DNA from: Macrostomum hystrix
Taxonomy: Eukaryota; Platyhelminthes; Macrostomidae
Assembly (NCBI GenBank): GCA_950097015.1
Contig: CATNEN010000007.1
Span: 12,735,001-12,799,000 of the forward strand
Length of the DNA stretch: 64,000 nt
Direction: 5' to 3'
Shown here: piece after piece, positions 45,039-53,500 of the stretch
Layout of the letters: the number at the start of each line of letters is the position of its first letter
Numbering within the stretch: the stretch's first letter is position 1
Translations under genes and position numbers: made by a program
The notes under the pieces: model-generated
Databases searched by the model: none
What the model saw: the letters and a program-made list of their open reading frames with translations, nothing else
Told to the model about the DNA's origin: nothing

Positions 45039-48000
45039 ATGCTGAGCCTGCTGAGTGTCCACCGCGGCCCCGCCGCAGTCGCCATGCGCGCCCTGTGCAC
45101 GCACTCCGCCGCCAGGCGGGCCGAAGGCATTTACTGGAACGACAAGTACGAGAAGGGCGAGTCGCGCTTTGAGAAGATCCTCATCGCCAACCGCGGCGAG
45201 ATTGCCTGCCGCGTTATCAACTCTTGCAAGCGGCTGGGCATCAAGTCCGTGGCCGTGCACAGCGAGATCGACGCCTCCAGCAAGTTCGTGCAGATGGCGG
45301 ACGAGGCCGTGTGCATCGGGCCGGCGCACACCAGCAAGAGCTACTTGAACATGGAAGCCATCCTGCAGGCCGTGAAGCAGACGGGTGCCCAGGCCGTTCA
45401 TCCTGGCTACGGCTTCCTGTCCGAGAACACGGTGTTCGCCAAGCGCCTGGAGGACATGAACGTTGTTTTCCTGGGCCCCAACTCCAAGGCCATCCACGCA
45501 ATGGGCGACAAGATCGAGAGCAAGCGCATTGCCCACAAGGCCAAGGTCAACTGCATCCCCGGATACGACGGCGAGGTCAAGAATGCCGACGAAGCTGTCA
45601 AGATTTCCAACGAGATCGGCTACCCGGTTATGATCAAGGCCTCCGCTGGCGGTGAGCTAACTGCACCAAACCAAACTGCCCAGCCCCGCACCCAGCCCCA
45701 CCGCCTGTCCCTTCGAATCCCCGCACCCAGTCCCACCGCCTGTCCCTTCAAATCCCCGCACCCAGTCCCACCGCCTGTCCCTTCGAATCCCCGCACCCAG
45801 TCCCACCGCCTGTCCCTTCAAATCCCCGCACCCAGTCCGACCGCCTGTCCCTTTAAATCCCCGCACCCAGTCCCACCGCCTGTCCCTTCGAATCCCCGCA
45901 CCCAGTCCCACTGCCTGTCCCTTCGAATCCCCGCACCCAGTCCCACCGCCTGTCCCTTCAAATCCCCGCACCCAGTCCCACCGCCTGTCCCTTCGAATCC
46001 CCGCACCCAGTCCCACCGCCTGTCCCTTTAAATCCCCGCACCCAGCCCCACCGCCTATCCCTTCGAATCCCCGCACCCAGTCCCACCGCCTGTCCCTTCA
46101 AATCCCCGCACCTAGCCCCACCGCCTGTAATTCGTACCCGCAGGCGGCGGCAAGGGCATGCGCATCGCCTGGAACGACAAGCAGGCCCGCGAAGGCTACC
46201 GTCTGTCGCAGGAGGAGGCCAAGTCCAGCTTCGGTGACGACCGCATGCTGATCGAGAAGTTCATCGACAAGCCGCGCCATATCGAGGTGCAGGTGCTGTG
46301 CGACCGTCACGGCAACGCGCTCTACCTGAACGAGCGCGAGTGCTCCATCCAGCGCCGAAACCAGAAGGTGATCGAGGAGGCGCCCAGCGTGTACATCGAC
46401 CCGGAGACCCGCAAGGCCATGGGCGCGCAGGCCACCGCCCTGGCCAAGGCCGTCGGCTACGACTCGGCGGGCACCGTGGAGTTCCTGGTGGACTCGAAGA
46501 AGAACTTCTACTTCCTGGAGATGAACACCCGCCTGCAGGTGGAGCACCCCATAACCGAGTGCATCACCGGCGTGGACATTGTGCACCAGATGATTCGCGT
46601 TGGCAAGGGCCACCCGCTGCTGCTCACCCAGAAGGACATCGGCATCAAGGGCTGGGCCGTCGAATGCCGTGTCTACGCCGAGGACCCGTACAAGGCGTTC
46701 GGCCTGCCCTCCATCGGCCGCCTCACCACCTACGCCGAGCCTAAACACCTGGAGAATGTCCGCTGCGACAGCGGCATCCAGGAGGGCAGCGAAATCTCCA
46801 TCTACTACGACCCCATGATCTGCAAGCTCGTCACCTACGGCAAGGACCGCCAGTCTGCACTCAACACCATGGTCAACGCCCTGGACAGCTATGTGATCCG
46901 TGGCGTCACCCACAACATCCCCCTGCTGCGCGACATCGTCACCGAGAAGCGCTTCGTGTCCGGCAACATCACCACCAACTACCTGCCCGAGGTGTACCCC
47001 GATGGCTTCCGCGGCAAGCAGTTCTCCGACCGCGAGCGCCTGAACATCGCCGCTGTGTCCGCCATGGTTTTCGCCAAGAACGACCTGAGAAACAAGACCT
47101 ACCTGAAGAAGGACCGCTCCAGCATCGTGGCCGGTGAGGCCAAGAAGTCCTTTAACTGGGACATTGTCACCTCCCTTGATGGCAATGACCTTCCCTGCCG
47201 CGTGAGCGTCAACAAGGAGGGCGACTTCTCCGTCGTATTCGAGTGCGGGACGAGCCTGCTGATCAAGGACAACTTCAGCCTTGCTGACAAGCTCATCCCC
47301 GCCATCATCAACGACGAGCCCGTCTGCATTCAGATGATGTCCCGCGGCTTCGACGAGCGGGTCACCCTGCAGTACATGGGCACCAAGGTGAGTGGCTGGC
47401 TGGGTCACCCTGCAGCACATGGGCACCAATGTGAGTAGCTGGCTAGGAGGTTTACCCTAAAGCAGCGTTAATAGGTCAGCTGAGTCAGCCACAACTGTTG
47501 GTTTGTCAGGTGGGTCAGCCAGCAACTTTGGTTGGTCAGGTGGGTCAGCCAGCAACTTTGGTTGGTCAGGTGGGTCAGCCAGCAACTTTGGTTGGTCAGG
47601 TGGGTCAGCCAGCAACTTTGGTTGGTCAGGTGGGTCAGCCAGCAACTTTGGTTGGTCAGGTGGGTCAGCCAGCAACTTTGGTTGGTCAGGTGGGTCAGCC
47701 AGCAACTTTGGTTGGTCAGGTGGGTCAGCCAGCAACTTTGGTTGGTCAAGTGGGTCAGCCAGCAACTTTAATTGGTCAGGTGGGTCAGCCAGCTACTTTG
47801 ATTGGTCAAGTGGGTCAGCCAGCTACTTTGGTTGGTCAGGTGGGTCAGCCAGCAACTTTGGTTGGTCAGGTGGGTCAGCCTGCAACTTTGGTTGGTCAGG
47901 TGGGTCAGCCAGCTACTTTGATTGGTCAAGTGGGTCAGCCAGCAACTTTGGTTGGTCAGGTGGGTCAGCCAGCAACTTTGGTTGGTCAGGTGGGTCAGCC

Positions 48001-49253
48001 AGCAACTTTGGTTCGTCAGGTGGGTCAGCCAGCAACTTTGGTTGGTCAAGTGGGTCAGCCAGCAACTTTAATTGGTCAGGTGGGTCAGCCAGCTACTTTG
48101 ATAGGTCAAGTGGGTCAGCCAGCTACTTTGGTTGGTCAGGTGGGTCAGCCAGCAACTTTGGTTGGTCAGGTGGGTCAGCCTGCAACTTTGGTTGGTCAGG
48201 TGGGTCAGCCAGCAACTTTGGTTGGTCAGGTGGGTCAGCCTGCAACTTTGGTTGGTCAGGTGGGTCAGCCTGCAACTTTGGTTGGTCAGGTGGGTCAGCC
48301 AGCAACTTTGGTTGGTCAGGTGGGTCAGCCAGCAACTTTGGTTGGTCAGGTGGGTCAGCCTGCAACTTTGGTTGGTCAGGTGGGTCAGCCTGCAACTTTG
48401 GTTGGTCAGGTGGGTCAGCCAGCAACTTTGGTTGGTCAGGTGGGTCAGCCAGCAACTTTGGTTGGTCAGGTGGGTCAGCCAGCAACTTTGGTTGGTCAGG
48501 TGGGTCAGCCAGCTACTTTGATTGGTCAAGTGGGTCAGCCAGCTACTTTGGTTGGTCAGGTGGGTCAGCCAGCAACTTTGGTTGGTCAGGTGGGTCAGCC
48601 AGCAACTTTGGTTGGTCAGGTGGGTCAGCCAGCAACTTTGGTTGGTCCGGTGGGTCAGCCAGCAACTTTGGTTGGTCAGGTGGGTCAGCCAGCAACTTTG
48701 GTTGGTCAGGTGGGTCAGCCAGCAACTTTGGTTGGTCCGGTGGGTCAGCCAGCAACTTTGGTTGGTCAGGTGGGTCAGCCAGCAACTTTGGTTGGTCAGG
48801 TGGGTCAGCCAGCAACTTTAATTGGTCAGTCGGGATCTTAGCCGTCACCCTGCTGATCCGCAGTGCACCACGGTGGTCCGCACGGCCCGCGCCTACGAGC
48901 TGTCGAAGTTCATGCCGGTGCGCACCGCCCAGGACATGAGCACCACCATCAAGGCGCCGATGCCCGGCCTGGTGAAGTCCATCGCCGTCACCGTTGGCCA
49001 GCTGGTGGCCGATGGTCAGGAGATGTGTGTGTTGGAGGCCATGAAGATGCAGAACAGCCTGAGCTCCGTCATCGCTGGAAAGGTAAGTCTCAGTCTGCTG
49101 CTCCTGTCACAGTGCTTCCAGTCCGGATTGCTTGATTAAAATAGCTGAAGGCAACCCGCCCCCCGATGCCCGCAGGTGAAGGCCGTCCACTTCAAGGCCG
49201 GTGAGACCGTCAGCGAGGATGACGTCATCGTGGAGCTGGAGCCGCTGGCCTGA
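45039..49253 (+). CDS. PCCA: propionyl-CoA carboxylase alpha chain
   Basis: Four exons, 45039-45651, 46144-47387, 48864-49082 and 49176-49253; all frames join, giving 717 residues (human about 728). The acceptor CCTCATTCCAG ends 17 bases before the ATG. The first 30 or so residues are basic and Ser/Ala-rich, as in a mitochondrial transit peptide. The biotin carboxylase domain starts [16 protein letters not shown] and includes [10 protein letters not shown], the ATP-grasp loop AGGGGKGMR rebuilt across intron 1, and [14 protein letters not shown]. The BT/linker region is followed by the biotin carrier domain with EAMKMQ; the biotinyl lysine is about residue 680. The enzyme makes methylmalonyl-CoA from propionyl-CoA with a beta chain. 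Introns 1 and 2 are filled by 35-bp and 30-bp arrays, and the exon 2 donor region is duplicated in tandem. Confidence 0.97.
45690..46130. repeat. 35-bp minisatellite in PCCA intron 1
   Basis: About 12 units of AATCCCCGCACCCAGTCCCA then CCGCCTGTCCCTTCG, strongly pyrimidine-rich on the transcribed sense. Together with short flanks it makes up the whole 492-base intron and ends just before the acceptor TTCGTACCCGCAG. Confidence 0.96.
47361..47446 (+). repeat. 43-bp tandem duplication of the PCCA exon 2 donor
   Basis: GTCACCCTGCAGTACATGGG with the following donor (AAG/GTGAGT at 47,388) is repeated 43 bases on as GTCACCCTGCAGCACATGGG with AAT/GTGAGT at 47,431. Use of the second donor would add 43 bases and shift the frame. 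Confidence 0.92.
47496..48830. repeat. 30-bp minisatellite in PCCA intron 2, about 44 copies
   Basis: Units of GGTCAGGTGGGTCAGCCAGC then AACTTTGGTT, with TACTTTGATT and TGCAACTTT variants in recurring order. Every unit contains CAG/GTGGGT, a strong donor-like string, and CAGCCAG. Two plus frames and two minus frames are open throughout, none of them a gene. Confidence 0.97.
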
Positions 49254-50195
49254 TGAGGCGGCGGAGCCTGGATGCGAAATCTCACGGGACTTCTCCTTGA
49301 ATTGCCCGAAGGAGTTATTTTGGACTTGATTAGAGGGCAATGTCCCGCTTTGTTGTTGTCTGGCCGTGTGTTCCCTAGTGATGGTCATTCGCATACTCTG
49401 TCAGACTGTCTCGGATCCCTATGTATACTCATATCCATAGCTCAGTGTTAGCCCAGTGCCCACTATACTAGAGTGCATCCTGTACTCAGCGCTTTCTCTT
49501 TCGGCTCTGGCGAGCGGCTCGGCGCCAACGCAAACTTTCAGATCAGAATGCCGCCACCGACTGGCCAAGCAGCTCTTGCCAGCCCTGCCGCTCGCTAGAA
49601 ATTCCATAGCTCTAGTTTGCAGTAGGACCTTTGCTTTGTGTAGAATTGCAGCAGCTTTTTATCACTTGGGATTGTTTTTCTAGTAAGATTGAAGCCTCAA
49701 TGCCACCGAGATGCCATGATATTATCCACAATACTCTGACTGTTGTCCACCAGCGGCTTGAATTACCAGTGACCCGCGACTTTGTCGACACCCCTGTAGC
49801 TGTTTGTTGAATATTTTGAATAGAATTTTTTCAGCTCATAGTTTTTTCTCCGTCTGTGTTGTACCGCTTCCCACAATAGACCCGAGTATTTATTGATTTT
49901 TTACAGAAAAGCTGAATAAATTTTTTCGTGTGTTCCGCATGCGACCCCAGCACTTCCAAGACTCGCTCACAGCTTGTGCACCGCTCCCCGACTGACTACT
50001 GCAAGTAGAACTATTCGATAGCAGTTTTTCTAAAATAAACAGCAGTCTTGACTATTTATTTCCGAATCGGCTGTCTCATTGTTTGTCCACAGCATTATCC
50101 GTAACCGAGGACTTCGGCTTGCCTTGCTTCAGCATTGCTTCAGCAATGCTCCCGTTTGCTGAATTGCTCCCAATCCCAATGTGATCCGAATACTC
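49254..50195. other. PCCA 3' region
   Basis: No further gene seen. AATAAA occurs at 49,915-49,920 and 50,034-50,039; either could end the PCCA transcript. Confidence 0.5.
49915..49920 (+). terminator. candidate PCCA polyadenylation signal
   Basis: AATAAA within GCTGAATAAATTTTTTCGTGTG, followed by a T/GT-rich stretch, about 660 bases after the stop codon. A second AATAAA follows at 50,034. Confidence 0.45.
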
Positions 50196-50199
50196 CATC

Positions 50200-50600
50200 C
50201 CCATTCCCATTCCAATCTAATCCCCATTTCGATCCCAACTCAACCTCACTTCCATCGCCATCCCACCTCATTTTCATCCCAACCCAGTCCCCATTTCCAT
50301 CCGATTTCCATCCCAATCCAGTCCCCATTTTCATCCGAATCCAGTCCCCATTTCGATCCGAATCCAGTCCCCATTTCCATCCCAACCCAGTCCCCAATCG
50401 CATCCCAATCCGGTCCCCATTCCCATCCGAATCCCATCCCAATCCAGTCCCCATTCACATCCGAATCCAGTCCCCATTTCCATCCCAACCCAGTCCCCAT
50501 TCCCATCCCAACCCAGTCCCCATTCCCATCCCAACCCAGTCCCCAACCCAGTCCCCATTCCCATCCCAACCCAGTCCCCAATCGCATCCTAATCCAATCA
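50200..50600. repeat. degenerate 18-24-bp repeat
   Basis: Alternating CCAATCCAGTCCCCATT, TCCATCCCAACCCAGTCCCC and CATCCGAATCC blocks. Purine-poor on the plus strand. Irregular period, more diverged than the neighbouring arrays. It ends roughly 100 bases before the TRAPPC2L acceptor. Confidence 0.88.
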
Positions 50601-50779
50601 CAATCAATTAAGTAGGAAAAGTAGCCGTTGCATTTGTTATTTCATTCTTTAGAAGTGCATTTGCAGCAACTGAAAATCGCCTTGTCTTTCTGCTTTATTG
50701 TTGCAGAAGATTGGTCCAGCAAGTGGCTGTCGAGCACTGCATTAGCAACAGCACAGCACTCCAGCAGAAGCACTCGCCG

Positions 50780-51220
50780 ATGGCAGTCTGTGTGGCTGTG
50801 GTGGGCCGCGACAACCAGCCGCTCTACCTGCGCACCCTGCCGCACGAGAATGCGCTGCAGTACCACTACTTGGTGCACACCAGCCTGGACATCATCCAGG
50901 AGCGGGTGGCCAGCGCCGCCCAGACCGCCGGCCAGCCCAAGGCCGGCCACAATGACCCCTGGGACCAGTACTTGGGTCTGCTGTACTTCCGCGAGGACTT
51001 CCGCGTCTACGGCTTCGTCACCAACACCCGGGTGAAGCTGGTGCTAGTGGTGGAGGCCGCCAACCCGATGCTGCAGAAGGACGCGGATGTGCGCGCCGTG
51101 TTCAAGCGGCTGCAGGCGGCCTACATCCGGCTGGTCTGCTCCGCCTTCTACACCCCCGGCGAGCCCATTGTGTCACGCCTGTTCAACGATGAAGTGGCCA
51201 ACATTATGAGCCCCGACTGA
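50780..51220 (+). CDS. TRAPPC2L: TRAPP complex subunit 2-like
   Basis: A single exon of 146 residues starting MAVCVAVVGRDNQPLYLR. Conserved strings HYLVHTSLDIIQE, DQYLGLLYFREDFRVYGFVTNT, KLVLVVE, DADVRAVFKRL and NPFY-like AFYTPGEPI cover the whole TRAPPC2L length (about 140). It adopts the longin/sedlin fold and is a core subunit of the TRAPP vesicle-tethering complexes that activate Rab1/Rab11 at the ER-Golgi and Golgi. The acceptor TTTATTGTTGCAG ends 73 bases before the ATG, a longer leader than in the other genes; that leader contains an 18-base string also found in the array downstream of the gene. An insertion AQTAGQPKAGHNDPW lengthens the loop after the first helix. Confidence 0.95.
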   Translation: MAVCVAVVGRDNQPLYLRTLPHENALQYHYLVHTSLDIIQERVASAAQTAGQPKAGHNDPWDQYLGLLYFREDFRVYGFVTNTRVKLVLVVEAANPMLQKDADVRAVFKRLQAAYIRLVCSAFYTPGEPIVSRLFNDEVANIMSPD

Positions 51221-51253
51221 TGCGCACTGCCTACTGCCAGTAGCATATTTACC

Positions 51254-51259
51254 ATTAAA
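51254..51259 (+). terminator. candidate TRAPPC2L polyadenylation signal
   Basis: ATTAAA 34 bases after the stop codon, the commonest variant of AATAAA in animals. Confidence 0.4.
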
Positions 51260-51604
51260 TATTTTCATAGGCTGCCTGCGAAACCTGAAACACAAGTGTG
51301 AAATCTGACCCGAGTCTGAGCTGCTTTCACAAATAATTTACTGGTCAGTTTTAATATGCTGCCTGCGACTCAATTCAGTGTGATTATGTTAATCCATTTT
51401 ACTCTTGAATGCTATCGTTTATTTGTTTTGATTTGCATGTACTGCTCACAGTAGTATGCTAAAAATATAATTGCTATGATGCTCATTGTAGATATTCTCC
51501 TGCTTGTAACTGACCAGCTACTATAGCTGTTATTTAGACATTAGTGCAAGTATGCGGCTTTGTGTTTTTTCTGCATTATAGACTACTTGTTAAAGCAACT
51601 GCAC

Positions 51605-52350
51605 ACTCCATAGAAGCAGCAGAGCACTCCAACAGTAGCAGCAGAGCACTCCAAAAGAAGCAGCAGAGCACTCCACTAGAAGCAGCAGAGCACTCCAGCA
51701 GAAGCAGCAGAGCACTCCAAAAGAAGCAGCAGAGCACTCCACTAGAAGCAGCAGAGCACTCCAGCAGAAGCAGCAGAGCACTCCAACAGAAGCAGCAGAG
51801 CACTCCAAAAGAAGCAGCAGAGCACTCCAGCAGAAGCAGCAGACCACTCCAACAGAAGCAGCAGAGCACTCCAGCAGAAGCAGCAGACCACTCCAACAGA
51901 AGCAGCAGACCACTCCAACAGAAGCAGCAGAGCACTCCAACAGAAGCAGCAGACCACTCCAGCAGAAGCAGCAGACCACTCCAACAGAAGCAGCAGACCA
52001 CTCCAAAAGAAGCAGCAGAGCACTCCAGCAGAAGCAGCAGACCACTCCAACAGAAGCAGCAGACCACTCCAGCAGAAGCAGCAGAGCACTCCAGCAGAAG
52101 CAGCAGAGCACTCCAAAAGAAGCAGCAGAGCACTCCAGCAGAAGCAGCAGACCACTCCAACAGAAGCAGCAGAGCACTCCAGCAGAAGCAGCAGACCACT
52201 CCAGCAGAAGCAGCAGAGCACTCCAGCAGAAGCAGCAGAGCACTCCAGCAGAAGCAGCAGAGCACTCCAGCAGAAACAGCAGACCACTCCAAAAGAAGCA
52301 GCAGAGCACTCCAACAGAAGCAGCAGAGCACTCCAGCAGAAGCAGCAGAG
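51605..52350. repeat. 24-bp minisatellite, about 31 copies
   Basis: Units of AGAGCACTCCAGCAGAAGCA then GCAG, with CTCCAACAG, CTCCAAAAG, ACCACTCC and CACTAGAAG variants. CAG/GCA-rich, so it reads open on both strands. The unit shares AGCACTCCAGCAGAAGCA with the TRAPPC2L leader at 50,755-50,772. Confidence 0.96.
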
Positions 52351-53500
52351 CACAGTACAGAACTGAGTTATGAGCTACAACTAAAGAAAGCCTGTGTATG
52401 AGTCAACGGTTATACAATGAGCTGTTCGGACTGTTTGGAAAGACTTCATTTGCAAAACAGCGCTCTGCACTTTTTATATAAAGGTGCGCGTTTGCTCATT
52501 CGGAAACCATGACACAATAAGCTAGACAGATTCGGCTGCTAAACTGAACTTCCATTTCTGCGGCACGAAAATATTTTTGAAATAGCTACTGTACGGCCTA
52601 CTAGCAAGTCTCTTTTAAAGGCCCGTACTTGTCAGAATCAGTTTGAACTACATGATGTGTACAGTTTGTACACTTGTTTATAGGTACTTATTCCAGTCGT
52701 ATAAGCTTATTGTGCATCTGCCTCTACAGAAAAAGCCATCTTTGCTGAGTTGACGAAAACTGAACTTCAAACTGAGAGCTTCTCTCTGTATGTGCTGCAT
52801 ACTAGAAAGAACACTAGGAAACTGAACCTCACTTTCCTCCTTCACAAGGCACGCCAGGAAACGAAAGCAAAGCTATTTTCAGTCTTGCGAAACGGAGAGA
52901 TTAAAAAACATTGAGTTTTTATGATTGCGTTATTTTTTGTTGCGTATCTTTAAAGTAAAAGTTTTAAAAGTTTAAATTGGTTCGATTGGAGTAACAGGTT
53001 TTTAAAGAGCTTATTAAATATAAAAAGGCAAAGCCTAAGTTCAAGAAATCAGAGATGGAAAAATTTAGTTAGCTACTTAATTTAGCTCGGCAAGAAATAA
53101 TTACAAAATATAAGCTGGAAGAAATCAGAGATTGGCTAAGTGACCAGCGCACAATGGGTTAATAAACTAAGGCTAATTAATCACGCTACTGCTTTCATGA
53201 TGCACAGATTCAGTAATGTACTGACACACGAGGTGCAGTTATACTGTACTTAATTTTGGTGAGGCTTTATAATAATATGCTCAAGCTAAGTAAGCTCACA
53301 AAATATTCAAATCAACTTGTTTTGCCTTTGATGGTTAAATTAGCCAGATGATTCCAATTTCAAGTTCCTATCTGTGCTACACAATGCGCAGTCTCAAAAC
53401 TGCATTAGAAAAACTTTTATCCATACAATATATTATATCGCTAAAGCAAAATTGTTAGTCACATCTAAAATTAATCAAATAACGTCGAAGCGGTCGTCCA
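52351..53500. other. AT-rich spacer, no gene seen
   Basis: Lies downstream of two convergent genes (TRAPPC2L on plus, the vWA-protease gene on minus). No supported reading frame. Confidence 0.45.

Noticed and set aside
47498-48939. Long Gly/Ser/Trp-rich and Val/Gln-rich frames on both strands
   Set aside because: They are the 30-bp array inside PCCA intron 2, between two well-supported PCCA exons.
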